Positions 6,482 to 14,762 of a stretch of 17,831 bases of DNA are shown here, piece after piece (the first letter of the stretch is position 1; each line of letters begins with the position of its first letter). This DNA is from an uncultured Lachnospiraceae bacterium (GTDB lineage Bacteria; Bacillota_A; Clostridia; Lachnospirales; Lachnospiraceae): contig CAJUMT010000052.1 of NCBI GenBank assembly GCA_910587495.1, positions 1 to 17,831 on the forward strand. The letters are read 5' to 3'. The notes beneath the pieces are model-generated. The model saw only the letters and a list, made by a program, of their open reading frames with translations. It ran no database searches and had not been told where the DNA came from. The position numbers and the translations under genes were made by a program.

Positions 6482-7228
6482 ATGCCCGTACTATGTGTTG
6501 CCGCCGGACTGATCTGTCTGGCTTATTTCATCCTGCTGCTTATATACAGCGGTTTTACTTCTGCCTTTTATCTGGTATGGCCTATCATGGCCGCCGGATT
6601 TTTTCTGTTGGGATGGTTATTTAAGATCCATTTCTGGCAGCATCTGCCGACTGTGGTGCGTGCCGCAGCCGTGTTTCTATGTTCCGCCGGACTAATATTT
6701 TTTATCGGAGTGGAGGGGATGATCCTGAAAGCCTCTGTACAGGAACCGCCAACCCCCAGGGACTATGTAGTCGTACTGGGTGCCCATGTGCGGACATCAG
6801 GCCCCAGTCGTGCCCTGGCGCTTCGCCTTGACAAAGCATACGAATACGCGGCGGAACATCCAAACACAATCCTTATTGTCTCCGGAGGCCAGGGCGCTAA
6901 CGAACCCTGTACCGAAAGCTCCATTATGAAACAATATCTGACAGAGAAAGGACTTCCAAAAGACAGGGTCTTAGAGGAAGACCAGTCCGCAAACACCCGG
7001 GAAAATCTGATCTTTTCCAAAGCCATGATCCCGGACGGAGCGTCAGTGGGGATTGTAAGCAACGGCTTCCACATCTGCCGCGCCCTGCATCTGGCGAAAA
7101 CCTTAGGCTACGAAGACGTCAGCGGTATCCCTGCAGGTGGCGATCTGCTCACGCAGCCCGCCAACCTGCTGCGGGAGTTTTTCGCGGTCGTAAAAGACTT
7201 TTGGCTTGTACGACCACCCCAAAATTGA
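6482..7228 (+). CDS. Membrane-anchored DUF218 (SanA/ElyC/YdcF-type) protein
   Basis: The 248-residue protein has an N-terminal membrane part with about three hydrophobic segments (near residues 2-22, 28-48 and 58-80) and a C-terminal DUF218 domain (about 94-245). Domain motifs are VVVLGAH (96-102), SRALALRLDKA (109-119), IVSGGQG (132-138) and the conserved ESS...TREN region (145-175). Proteins of this type (SanA, ElyC, YdcF) are linked to envelope integrity and lipid-carrier or peptidoglycan metabolism in Enterobacteria; the reaction is not established. The start is supported by the promoter above and a modest AAGAG site. It is a single-gene unit that converges with the mrp gene. Confidence 0.88.
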   Translation: MPVLCVAAGLICLAYFILLLIYSGFTSAFYLVWPIMAAGFFLLGWLFKIHFWQHLPTVVRAAAVFLCSAGLIFFIGVEGMILKASVQEPPTPRDYVVVLGAHVRTSGPSRALALRLDKAYEYAAEHPNTILIVSGGQGANEPCTESSIMKQYLTEKGLPKDRVLEEDQSANTRENLIFSKAMIPDGASVGIVSNGFHICRALHLAKTLGYEDVSGIPAGGDLLTQPANLLREFFAVVKDFWLVRPPQN

Positions 7229-7258
7229 TGCAAAATAAATATTTGGCATTCATATAAC

Positions 7259-7305
7259 AAGGCTTTTGCTGCCAGAAACCTTTGAGTACTGACAGCAAAA
7301 GCCTT
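7259..7305. terminator. Hairpin between convergent genes (probable two-way terminator)
   Basis: A perfect 13-bp stem, AAGGCTTTTGCTG (7259-7271) with CAGCAAAAGCCTT (7293-7305), lies between the ends of the DUF218 gene (+) and the mrp gene (-). Neither side has a long T-run, but the stem itself provides A/T-rich ends in both directions. Location and symmetry suggest termination for both genes. Confidence 0.6.
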
Positions 7306-7319
7306 ATTCATAATCATTC

Positions 7320-8153
7320 TTAAAGATTCAAAAGCCTGTCTTTTGCAGATGCAAGATAATCATTCTTTGCCTGATGGAATTCTCCGTCCGCCAGCTCTGC
7401 CAGCCTGGTATCAATTGGCATCTTTCCAAGAACCGGAAGCCGAAGTTCCTCAGCCAGGGCGTCGATACCGCTCTCGCCGAAGATCTTAAACTCTTTTCCG
7501 CAATCCGGACAGACTACATAACTGTAGTTCTCTACCAGTCCGAGAACCGGAATATGCATACTGTCTGCCATATTCAAAGCCTTTTTCACGATCAGCCGCA
7601 CCAGATCCTGCGGCGACGTAGCTACGACGATACCTTCTACCGGAATCGACTGAAATACTGTCAGCGGCACATCTCCTGTACCGGGCGGCATGTCCACAAA
7701 CAAATAGTCCAGATCCCCCCATGCCACGTCAGTCCAGAACTGTTTGACCATATTGGCAAGGATTGGGCCTCTCCAGATCACTGGCGCTTCCTCATTTTCC
7801 AAAAGCAGGTTGATGGATATAACACGAATGCCGTTCCGGGTATAAATCGGCTGAATGCATTCATTCTCCATACCTGCGGGACCATGAAGACCGTACATTT
7901 TCGGAATCGAGGGACCTGTGATATCCGCATCCAGAATGCCTACATTGTATCCTTGCTCCGCCATCATATTTGCCAAGGACGCGGTAATCATGGATTTGCC
8001 CACCCCGCCTTTTCCGCTGACCACTCCGATCACATGTTTAATATTGGAAAACTGATTCTGCTCCTCTAACATGCTCTGCGGAGACTTTTTGCTGGGACAT
8101 CCTTCACAGCTTTCCTTCGTACAGCTTGTGCTGCCGCACTCTTTTTCTGCCAT
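7320..8153 (-). CDS. Mrp/NBP35 family iron-sulfur cluster carrier ATPase
   Basis: This cytoplasmic P-loop ATPase binds and passes on [4Fe-4S] clusters to apo-proteins. The 277-residue protein has the deviant Walker A motif GKGGVGKS (47-54), the switch region DADITGPSIPKM, DMPPGTGD (154-161) and the cluster-binding CPDC (Cys215, Cys218) near the C-terminus. An additional N-terminal cysteine group (Cys6, Cys11, Cys16, Cys19) resembles NBP35-type proteins and could hold a second cluster. It lacks the N-terminal MIP18/DUF59 domain found in longer Mrp proteins. AGGAGG (8162-8167) supports the ATG at 8153. It lies downstream of the DUF1653 gene on the same strand, about 120 bp away across a large inverted repeat. 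Confidence 0.93.
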   Translation of the reverse strand: MAEKECGSTSCTKESCEGCPSKKSPQSMLEEQNQFSNIKHVIGVVSGKGGVGKSMITASLANMMAEQGYNVGILDADITGPSIPKMYGLHGPAGMENECIQPIYTRNGIRVISINLLLENEEAPVIWRGPILANMVKQFWTDVAWGDLDYLFVDMPPGTGDVPLTVFQSIPVEGIVVATSPQDLVRLIVKKALNMADSMHIPVLGLVENYSYVVCPDCGKEFKIFGESGIDALAEELRLPVLGKMPIDTRLAELADGEFHQAKNDYLASAKDRLLNL

Positions 8154-8183
8154 CTTAAAAACCTCCTATTATAGTTCCGCTTC

Positions 8184-8262
8184 ATCCCTTCTGCGCCCCG
8201 GCACTGGATCAACTCCTGGTCGCCTGACGGCTCTCACTCGTTGATCCGGGCGCATCAGGGAT
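8184..8262. repeat. Long imperfect inverted repeat between the DUF1653 and mrp genes
   Basis: The arms pair in three blocks: ATCCCT (8184-8189) with AGGGAT (8257-8262), TGCGCCC (8192-8198) with GGGCGCA (8248-8254), and GGATCAAC (8206-8213) with GTTGATCC (8240-8247). There is a 2x2 internal loop, a 7-nt bulge (8199-8205) and a 26-nt apical loop. It is GC-richer than typical intergenic DNA here. No T-run follows on either strand, so it is not a standard terminator. An RNA structure affecting mrp translation or processing, or a small repeat element, is possible. Confidence 0.6.
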
Positions 8263-8275
8263 TCCGCTGGTTTTC

Positions 8276-8806
8276 TTACCTGAAACGATTGCACTCAAAC
8301 TTTTCCATCATGGACAGGCAGTTCAGGATTTCGTCATACATTTCCTGCACATTTTCTTTTTCCACAACCAGATCCAGTGAAATTGCTATGCTGTTCAGAA
8401 CATTAAAATCCATCTTGTTTCTGTTATAGACCATGATGTGCATCTTTTCTTCCAGTGTATCCGCATCCAGAAATTCTATAAGGATCGGGTTTACTTCTCC
8501 TGGCACTTCCTGCCGCTTATCTTTTGTTTCGTCTTTCAAGCCCTGCCCTGCATCCTGGCCGCCTTTTTGCCTGGAAGGCATCTCCACAAGTTCAAAACGG
8601 TACTTTTGGGTAACTTCCGGATATTTCTCATGATCCACCTCACTTACGAACATATCATAGGGACGCACATACACCCCGTAATCTCCATAAAGCGCCTGAT
8701 AGACCACCATCTGTTCCCCTGTCTCGGAATGTTCCGCCACCGCCACGATCTGGTAAAGGCGGTCTTTAAAATGTCTGTAAAACTGTCCTTGCTGAATCTT
8801 GCGCAT
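8276..8806 (-). CDS. DUF1653 domain protein
   Basis: The 176-residue cytoplasmic protein has a DUF1653 domain at residues 5-60: GQFYRHFKDRLYQIVAVAEHSETGEQMVVYQALYGD, then VRPYDMFVSEVD (key residues Y10-R11-H12, HSETGE, YQALYGD and RP). The function of the domain is unknown. A charged, probably disordered linker (about 78-105) leads to a C-terminal helical part of about 70 residues (ILIEFLDADTLEEKMHIM onward) not found in minimal DUF1653 proteins. The ATG at 8806 is preceded by AAGGAAG and an extended -10 promoter. It is probably transcribed with mrp. Confidence 0.85.
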   Translation of the reverse strand: MRKIQQGQFYRHFKDRLYQIVAVAEHSETGEQMVVYQALYGDYGVYVRPYDMFVSEVDHEKYPEVTQKYRFELVEMPSRQKGGQDAGQGLKDETKDKRQEVPGEVNPILIEFLDADTLEEKMHIMVYNRNKMDFNVLNSIAISLDLVVEKENVQEMYDEILNCLSMMEKFECNRFR

Positions 8807-8832
8807 ACTTTATCCACTTCCTTTACATGGAT

Positions 8833-8841
8833 ATTATAACA
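8833..8841 (-). promoter_or_regulatory. Extended -10 promoter for the DUF1653-mrp unit
   Basis: The minus strand reads TGTTATAAT, a perfect -10 hexamer with a TGn extension, about 20 nt plus a ribosome site ahead of the ATG at 8806. The -35 region is poor. Confidence 0.55.
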
Positions 8842-8887
8842 CGCTTTTTACGGTTGTGCCATGGAAATTGGCAAAAAGTCCGTTTCC

Positions 8888-11395
8888 CTATCTCTCATGG
8901 TAAATCCGGTACAGCCCAAAAGCCAGCAAACCCATAAAGAGAGCCTGTATCCCCATGTACAAAGGCCAGGAAAACCCGATCGTCCCCATCCCAAAGGCTG
9001 CTCGCAGCCAGTCTGCCCGACTTACATATCCATCTGTCCGACCCACTGTCTTCAAAAACAGTGAAAATACCAGCACATTAGCTACAGACACCAGGAAGAT
9101 AAGCCTTCTTAAAAAGGGAAAGTAGCAGAGCCGCAAAAGTCCTTCTTTTTCCATGCCCAGATATATAAGAAGGCGTGTACGCGCTTCGTCCTTTTGCTTT
9201 CTGCCCATATGGCTGTGAAGACAGAAAAGCACCGAGAGGCAGAATACGAAAAACATAAAAGTGCCCGCTAATAAAAGCGTCCTTAAGAATTCCTCCCGAT
9301 TGCTGTTTTTCTGCTGCCAGAAAGACGAAAAAACGATCTGCGGACCGGCGCTGATGCCATCAAGCTTCTTGTCTGTGGTCTCGCTTAGCATGTCCGCACT
9401 GCCGTAGGCCATCACATAATTTCTCTTTTGAGGCGCCTGATCCATGAACCGCTCCAAAAAAGCCTCTGACACAAGCACGTCCCCGGGCATCAAAAAGTCC
9501 CGGCTTTCCTGGAACAAATTATGAAATCGCTTCAAAATCCCTTTGCAGGCAATCTGCGCTTTTCTATCCCCCAGGGAAATATAAAGCGTATCCCCTTCCG
9601 TAAGTCCGGCTGTCAGCGGATCGGCAAAAGGCTTGTACATAGTTGCGTCAAGATTGTTTATATAGGCAGTGCCTCCATATGCATCAACCAAAAGGTCAGG
9701 CAGATAGATGACCGCCGCTTCCCCGGCCTCAAATTCTTCTCTTGTGATCTCAAACGCTTCCTGCCCTGTATAATAGGAAAAAAGATCCGAATCCCGGGGA
9801 AGCATGACCAGCCGTCCCGGCATACCCTGCATATCTTCCATCTCTTCTTCGGACATACTTCGATACCATTTATCAAGCAGGAAATATGCGTCTTCCCTCC
9901 AGCCGTCATAGCCGACCCACAAAGATTTTCTCCGGTAAGCGCCTACGACCGTGCAGCTTTCGACCGAAGTAATCCCTTCTACACTGCGGATTTCGTCTAA
10001 CTGTTCTTCGGAAAGGCCCGCCGGATACGCGGCGCTCCATTCATAATCCTGCCCCAGGAGCTTCTGCCCGATCTGATACCTTCTGTATTTTTCGTGGACG
10101 GCGAAAAATCCGGAGAGAAACAATACAACTGCCATAAAAAGAAACAGCGCTTCCAGACAGTTTTGCTTTCGGTATCTGAACGCCTCACGTCGATAAAAAC
10201 TCCTCCGGCTTAAAAATCCGTCCGGCTTTTTCCGGGGACGCCGCGCCTGGAAAAAAGCCGTACTTTTCTGCTCCGGCACCATAGAAAACCTGTCCATGAG
10301 TAAAAACGGATAAAAGTTCGCGCCCATCGACGCCAAAAAAGAAGCAGCTGCGGCTGCCAGGAAAGAAAGCAACTGTATATGCAAAGTAAACTGAGTATTA
10401 CAGAATTGTCTCCATAAAAGGAAAGCGCCGACTAAAAACAATACCGTACAGGCCGTACCCGCGAAAAATGCCGTAAACCATACGGCGATACTTTCCCGTA
10501 TCCGTATTTGAATCAACATACGCCTGTCCGCACCCAAAAGCCGCAGAACCTGGTCTTTATACCGTCTCCTTGGAAAAAGAATCACCTGCGTCAGGAAAAG
10601 AAACATAAGAGACATCAGGAATGTAAATAACAGGATCGCCCGGCTCTCTATATACCATGTAAACCCAATTTGGGGCGGATAAGCAAAAGTATTGTATACA
10701 AGCCTCATTCCTCTTCCCAGGGGAATCAGTTCTCTTAATTCCTCCATTTCTTCCCTGCTGTTATGGGTACTGTCGAAAAACAGATGCGTGCAAGCAGGCA
10801 TATCTTTTGTCTCTTTTGCAAGAAGCGCGCCGCACAACATGTTGCCTTCCGAATCCCAACCGGCGGTATAGGGTTTTAGTATTCCGCAAAGAAGATAACT
10901 TCTTTCCTCTGTACGGGCTTCACCTGCCTCCGTATCCAAAGATGCCCAGCAAAAGCTGCAGCGCTGCCCCACCACGGGCCGGATGCCAAGCGCATCCAAA
11001 AGGGACGATTCCATGGCGATCTCTTCCGGCGACTGCGGAAGCCTTCCCTCTTCCAGGGAAATATTTCCCAGGGCAATCAGCGCGTCATCCACAATACCTG
11101 CATAGCCCACTGTTTTCTCCTGACTTTTCAGGGCGGCCAGTATATGCATTTCACCCCAGTCCGTAAGCGCCGCATGATCTTTTAATTTCTCTTTGGTCTC
11201 TTCATCGACCTGGTAAACGGCTCCTTTATACCGTCCGTACATGCCAAAACGCGCTTCCTCGTTAGATTTCCGAAGGCTTCCAGTCAGCACAAAAGCCGCC
11301 GTAAGCAACACCACGCAAAACAGATAAGAGAAAAATAAAAGCCTGTGTTCTGATTTTTTGCCCTGCAGCGCGATTTCCCACAGATTGTTTTTCAT
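8888..11395 (-). CDS. FtsX/MacB-like ABC transporter permease
   Basis: The 835-residue membrane protein has a duplicated FtsX-like layout. One N-terminal segment (about 18-40) is followed by an extracellular domain of roughly 200 residues and three segments (about 252-274, 303-330 and 345-372). A fifth segment (about 416-436) is followed by a second extracellular domain of about 265 residues and three closing segments (about 705-727, 757-780 and 810-830). This 4+4 arrangement fits type VII (MacB/LolCDE-class) transporters, which use mechanical force on extracellular substrates. It is larger than BceB-type permeases (about 650 residues). The start overlaps the ATPase stop as ATGA (11392-11395). 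As part of an operon with a two-component system and two exported small proteins, it may remove or sense envelope-active compounds. Confidence 0.88.
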   Translation of the reverse strand: MKNNLWEIALQGKKSEHRLLFFSYLFCVVLLTAAFVLTGSLRKSNEEARFGMYGRYKGAVYQVDEETKEKLKDHAALTDWGEMHILAALKSQEKTVGYAGIVDDALIALGNISLEEGRLPQSPEEIAMESSLLDALGIRPVVGQRCSFCWASLDTEAGEARTEERSYLLCGILKPYTAGWDSEGNMLCGALLAKETKDMPACTHLFFDSTHNSREEMEELRELIPLGRGMRLVYNTFAYPPQIGFTWYIESRAILLFTFLMSLMFLFLTQVILFPRRRYKDQVLRLLGADRRMLIQIRIRESIAVWFTAFFAGTACTVLFLVGAFLLWRQFCNTQFTLHIQLLSFLAAAAASFLASMGANFYPFLLMDRFSMVPEQKSTAFFQARRPRKKPDGFLSRRSFYRREAFRYRKQNCLEALFLFMAVVLFLSGFFAVHEKYRRYQIGQKLLGQDYEWSAAYPAGLSEEQLDEIRSVEGITSVESCTVVGAYRRKSLWVGYDGWREDAYFLLDKWYRSMSEEEMEDMQGMPGRLVMLPRDSDLFSYYTGQEAFEITREEFEAGEAAVIYLPDLLVDAYGGTAYINNLDATMYKPFADPLTAGLTEGDTLYISLGDRKAQIACKGILKRFHNLFQESRDFLMPGDVLVSEAFLERFMDQAPQKRNYVMAYGSADMLSETTDKKLDGISAGPQIVFSSFWQQKNSNREEFLRTLLLAGTFMFFVFCLSVLFCLHSHMGRKQKDEARTRLLIYLGMEKEGLLRLCYFPFLRRLIFLVSVANVLVFSLFLKTVGRTDGYVSRADWLRAAFGMGTIGFSWPLYMGIQALFMGLLAFGLYRIYHER

Positions 11396-12084
11396 AAGTC
11401 TTCACCTGCTTTCATGGCAAAGCGCAGCTTCCCGTCTTCCATAAGTAGAATCTCGTCCGCACATCTGGCGACATCCATATCATGCGTCACTAACAGGACG
11501 GTCTGCCGGTATCTTTTGTGGATATCCAGCAGAAATCTTATGATGCTCTCGCTGGTCTGTTTGTCCAGATTTCCCGTCGGCTCATCCGCGAACAATACGT
11601 CCGGCCTGTGGATGAGCGCCCTGCCGATGGCTGTGCGCTGCCGCTCGCCGCCGGAGAGCTGGTCAGGATAGCAGTCCTTTAAGTGAAGAAGCGACAAAGC
11701 GCCCAGAACCGTCTCCATCCACTCTTTGTCCGTCTCCCATCCGTTCAAAAGGACAGGCAGGCAGATATTTTCTTCCACCGTATATTCCGGAAGAAGCTTA
11801 AAATCCTGGAAGACAAAGCCCGACTGTCTCCTGCGGACAGCCGCCAGGCTTTTTTCATCCATTCCTGACAGAATACTCTCGTCCATCTGCACAGATCCTT
11901 CATCCGGGGCTTCCATCCCGGACAGCAGACGAAGAAGCGTCGATTTGCCTGATCCGCTCTTACCAATGATACAGTAAAATTTCGCTTTTTCCAGGCAAAG
12001 ATTCACATCTCTGACAGCCTGGACGCGTCCCTTTCCCCTTCCATAAGATTTACTCAAATTTTTACACGATAAAATATATTTCAT
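11392..12084 (-). CDS. ABC transporter ATP-binding protein (LolD/MacB/BceA class)
   Basis: The 230-residue ATPase powers the adjacent FtsX-like permease at the inner face of the membrane. All motifs are intact: Walker A GKSGSGKST (41-49 region), Q-loop Gln93 in FVFQDFKLLP, signature LSGGERQR (143-150), Walker B VLFADEPTGNLD (163-174) and switch His201 (LVTHD). The GFVFQDF and ADEPTGNLD variants are typical of the LolD/BceA/MacB class. AGGAGGAA just upstream supports the ATG at 12084. It is 47 bp after the histidine kinase gene and coupled by a 4-bp overlap to the permease gene. Confidence 0.94.
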   Translation of the reverse strand: MKYILSCKNLSKSYGRGKGRVQAVRDVNLCLEKAKFYCIIGKSGSGKSTLLRLLSGMEAPDEGSVQMDESILSGMDEKSLAAVRRRQSGFVFQDFKLLPEYTVEENICLPVLLNGWETDKEWMETVLGALSLLHLKDCYPDQLSGGERQRTAIGRALIHRPDVLFADEPTGNLDKQTSESIIRFLLDIHKRYRQTVLLVTHDMDVARCADEILLMEDGKLRFAMKAGEDL

Positions 12085-12131
12085 TACACAAATTCCTCCT
12101 GTATCTATATACTATCAGACGGAGGTTACAG

Positions 12132-13271
12132 TCATATGACAGTATAAATTTCTTTTCCGTACAATATAGGGAGTTCTATGTGAAATACAAGAGGATACTT
12201 TTTTTCCGACCGGATCTCTATGGTTCCGAAGTGGCGCTCCAGCACGGTTTTTACAAGATGCATGCCGATGCCAAAATGGCCTTTAGACGAACTGTCGGTA
12301 TACCAGCGTTCAAACAGACGGGACGCTTTATCCTGATCCAGCGGCTTAGAGCCAGTACAAAGATCAACCGTATAGCATGCGGCTTTCCTTCCCTGACGAA
12401 TACAGATCTGTCCGCCCTCGTCCCCATGGTCGATACAGTTCTGGAGCAAAGCCTGGAAGGCTTCCCGAAGCCATATCCCATCGCAGCTTATCAGGTTTTC
12501 GCCGTCCCAGGGACAAAAATCCAGCGTGATCTTCCTTTCTGCAGCAAAAGGGTCGGCTGCTTCCGCCGCATCCAAAAGCAGATCGCCAAGAACCGTCGGC
12601 TGATAATGAAAACGTACTCTATTTGTCTGAAGCTGCCCTTCTTTGATCAGCAGCGTGGTAAGAGCAGACAGCCGATCCGTCTGAAGACTTCCCTGATTAA
12701 GTTCTTCTTCAAATACATGATCCGTGTCTTTTGTGCGAATCAGATCCAGGCAAAGCTGTATGCCGGTCAGGGGCGTCTTGAACTGATGGCATATATTGCC
12801 CATAAATTCTTCCATCCGCGCTTCCAGCTGCCTGCATACCTTACCCAATGTACCGGCTTCTTCATTGGCCCGTTCATACGCTTCCCTGCCCGCCAGAATT
12901 TCCCGGCGCATCCTGCAAAAACCATATGCGGAAATAACAGCCCAAGCAACAGACAAAACAAACGCCGAAAGTAAAAGCCCGGCTCCTTTGGAAGTGTAAT
13001 ACCGACCGTTCAGTATCTTAGGGCCAGTCGTCTTATAACCTGCTTTCTTAAGCGTTTCCTCTCCAAGCACAGAAAAATGCCCGGCATCTTCTGCCTGCAC
13101 ATCCAGGCGGAATGCTTCGGCTGCCGCACCGGGATCGACAGCCGCCATACAGCCAAGAAGCGTAAGATACCTTTCCTGGCTCGCGGATTCATTTATAAAG
13201 ATGCCAAGCGCAAGCAGCAGGCATATACATGCCGGTATACCCAATGTGAGAAATCCGCTTTTTTTGTCCAT
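12132..13271 (-). CDS. Sensor histidine kinase with extracellular domain
   Basis: The 379-residue membrane kinase has two transmembrane segments (about 7-26 and 97-118) enclosing an extracellular region of about 70 residues. A coiled linker, a HisKA domain with His162 (NICHQFKTPLTG) and an HATPase_c domain follow: N-box Asn278 (LLQNCIDHG), F-box LFERWY (319-324) and G2 GHFGIGMHLVK (331-341). The G1 box, usually DxGxG, is DLCTG (303-307), so its first glycine is replaced by cysteine. The sizeable extracellular region differs from BceS-type intramembrane sensors, which have almost none. AAAGGAAA precedes the ATG at 13271. It follows the response regulator gene by 79 bp and probably phosphorylates that regulator. 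Confidence 0.92.
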   Translation of the reverse strand: MDKKSGFLTLGIPACICLLLALGIFINESASQERYLTLLGCMAAVDPGAAAEAFRLDVQAEDAGHFSVLGEETLKKAGYKTTGPKILNGRYYTSKGAGLLLSAFVLSVAWAVISAYGFCRMRREILAGREAYERANEEAGTLGKVCRQLEARMEEFMGNICHQFKTPLTGIQLCLDLIRTKDTDHVFEEELNQGSLQTDRLSALTTLLIKEGQLQTNRVRFHYQPTVLGDLLLDAAEAADPFAAERKITLDFCPWDGENLISCDGIWLREAFQALLQNCIDHGDEGGQICIRQGRKAACYTVDLCTGSKPLDQDKASRLFERWYTDSSSKGHFGIGMHLVKTVLERHFGTIEIRSEKKYPLVFHIELPILYGKEIYTVI

Positions 13272-13350
13272 TCTATATTTCCTTTCCGGACTCCTGGGGA
13301 AGCAGGAATCCTATTAGTTTTCAGACAACAGGCAGTTTATAGCGGGAGCC

Positions 13351-14043
13351 TCAGATCATCACGACCGGGACTTCCCACCGATAGCCGATTCCCGTTACGG
13401 TGCGTATATAGGGGACGCCGTCATAACTTCCCAATTTCTTGCGCAGTCGGCTGATATTGACCGTCAGCGTATTATCCTCCACAAAATTCCCCCGCTTGTC
13501 CCAGATCTTTGCAAACATCTGTGTCCGCGCAACCAGGCATCCATAATTGGCCAGAAGAAGTTCCAGGATCTGAAGCTCCGTGTAGGACAGACTCACCTCC
13601 TGCGAGCCTCTCATAAGCACACTTTGTCTTCGATCATATATATACGCCCCGGTTTTCAGGCGGTCGTTTGGCATATTTGCGTATACGGTGCTTCTCCGGA
13701 GCAGTGCATGCACCCGCGCCAGAAGCTGCCCGGCGGAAAAGGGCTTGGAGATATAATCGTCCCCGCCTGCCGCAAGTCCCCGGATGACGCTCTCCTCATC
13801 CCCGAATACCGTGACAAACAGGACAGGGACGACAGAAAACATACGGAACTGCCGACATACTTCATAACCATTCCCGTCTCCAAGATTGACGTCCAGAATA
13901 TACAGGTCGGGATGTTCCCGCTCAAAAAGCTCCCCTGCTTTCGCGCATGTATCCGCCTCTGTGATTTCATATTCCTGCCCCAAGAGCTTTCTTAAGCTGC
14001 TCCTGATCGCCGGGTCATCCTCCAAAAGAAGTATCTTCAGCAT
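13351..14043 (-). CDS. OmpR/PhoB-family response regulator
   Basis: The 230-residue DNA-binding regulator has a receiver domain with acidic pair Asp9-Asp10 (LLEDDPA), phospho-accepting Asp51 (LYILDVNL), Thr78 and Lys100 (YISKPF). A C-terminal winged helix includes FVEDNTLTVNISRLRKKLG and ends with IRTVTGIGYRWEV. The ATG at 14043 is preferred because AAAGGA lies 8 nt upstream; an ATG two codons earlier (14049) is too close to that site. The start lies inside the end of the lipoprotein gene (7-bp overlap), so translation is coupled. Partner kinase and ABC transporter genes follow. A BceR-like operator heads the operon, which suggests autoregulation. Confidence 0.94.
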   Translation of the reverse strand: MLKILLLEDDPAIRSSLRKLLGQEYEITEADTCAKAGELFEREHPDLYILDVNLGDGNGYEVCRQFRMFSVVPVLFVTVFGDEESVIRGLAAGGDDYISKPFSAGQLLARVHALLRRSTVYANMPNDRLKTGAYIYDRRQSVLMRGSQEVSLSYTELQILELLLANYGCLVARTQMFAKIWDKRGNFVEDNTLTVNISRLRKKLGSYDGVPYIRTVTGIGYRWEVPVVMI

Positions 14044-14420
14044 TTCCATGTTCCTTTCTGCCTGCCGTCTTTGGCGTTTTGCTTATTATAATCTGTCACA
14101 GCATAGATGTCAAAAACCCCGCTGCAGACAACGGGAATCAGGTATCCGTACTCTTCCGTGGCAACCTGCTGGATTCTTTCCATCTTCTGGCGGTTAAAAT
14201 CCACTTCCCGGTCCAGCACCCATACAAATGTTTCATCTTTGATTGTTATACCATTGGAAAGATCTCCCGTCTCCGTCTCGTCCCGCGGTATCTCTTCAAC
14301 AGATTCCACATCTGTATCCGGCAGATTGTTTTCAGGAACCGTATCGTCTGCACTTTGCCGACTACAGCCTGCCAATAAGCATATCAGGAAAAGACACAGG
14401 CATATTTTAGACAGTTTCAT
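14037..14420 (-). CDS. Small lipoprotein of the two-component/ABC operon
   Basis: The 127-residue protein has a lipoprotein signal peptide: K2 and K5, a hydrophobic core and the lipobox LAGC with Cys19 as lipidation site. The mature part begins with an acidic, low-complexity linker (about 22-55, many D/E). A small domain of about 70 residues follows (ITIKDETFVWVLDREVDFNR onward) and ends in Cys127. I do not recognise the domain. The start overlaps the stop of the preceding small exported-protein gene as ATGA (14417-14420), and its stop overlaps the response regulator start. It probably sits on the outer face of the membrane, where it could present a signal to the kinase or bind a substrate for the ABC transporter. 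Confidence 0.82.
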   Translation of the reverse strand: MKLSKICLCLFLICLLAGCSRQSADDTVPENNLPDTDVESVEEIPRDETETGDLSNGITIKDETFVWVLDREVDFNRQKMERIQQVATEEYGYLIPVVCSGVFDIYAVTDYNKQNAKDGRQKGTWKC

Positions 14421-14664
14421 AAAAGGCTAATACTGGCTGTTCCACTGTAAGGATCTAACGTAGCTGTTGCTCGATTTGCGCCGTGTACAAATTCACCCGT
14501 TAAAGATAAATCATACATACTTCTTGGTTGTACAGCATTCGGTGACAGTTCAATTTCTACTTTTGCCAGTCTTTCTGTATTAGTATTTTCCAGATTCGAT
14601 GCATGTACAGGAATAGCTGTACTGATCATTAAAGCACTTACAAGTAATATTATCTTTTTTTCAT
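14417..14664 (-). pseudogene. Small exported protein with frameshift in A7 run directly after the start codon
   Basis: An ideal start (AGGAGG at 14674-14669, ATG at 14664) is followed by seven A's, and the frame then ends at once: ATG AAA AAA AGA TAA. One more A, or a -1 slip, gives MKKKIILLVSALMIS leading into TAIPVHA-SN, a textbook signal peptide with an Ala-X-Ala-like cleavage site. The mature part would be about 60 residues (VEIELSPNAVQPRSMYDLSL and onward) and the whole protein 82. The only in-frame ATG without slippage is at 14629, giving 70 residues with half a signal peptide and no ribosome site. The stop overlaps the lipoprotein start (ATGA). Possible readings are recent mutation, homopolymer phase variation, recoding or a sequencing error. 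The family is unknown. Confidence 0.68.
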
Positions 14665-14762
14665 ACTTCCTCCTTTTTATTGCAATAAAGTTGCAAAGTT
14701 AAAATGTACTATTCCTCCTTCCATCGTGTTGCCTTTTACGAATATAGAATAACATACCAACC

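Noticed and set aside
8168..8173. Perfect TATAAT on the minus strand directly before the mrp gene
   Set aside because: It touches the AGGAGG ribosome site, so a transcript starting from it would lack a usable leader; no -35 at proper spacing.
12180..12974. Open frame of 264 codons on the + strand
   Set aside because: It is antisense to the histidine kinase catalytic region, which has all its motifs; no ribosome site or family likeness.
14677..14724. 15-codon leader-like frame (MEGGIVHFNFATLLQ) upstream of the small exported-protein gene
   Set aside because: It has a modest AAGG site and ends just before the next ribosome site, so a leader peptide is possible, but nothing in its codons suggests attenuation and chance is likely at this length.
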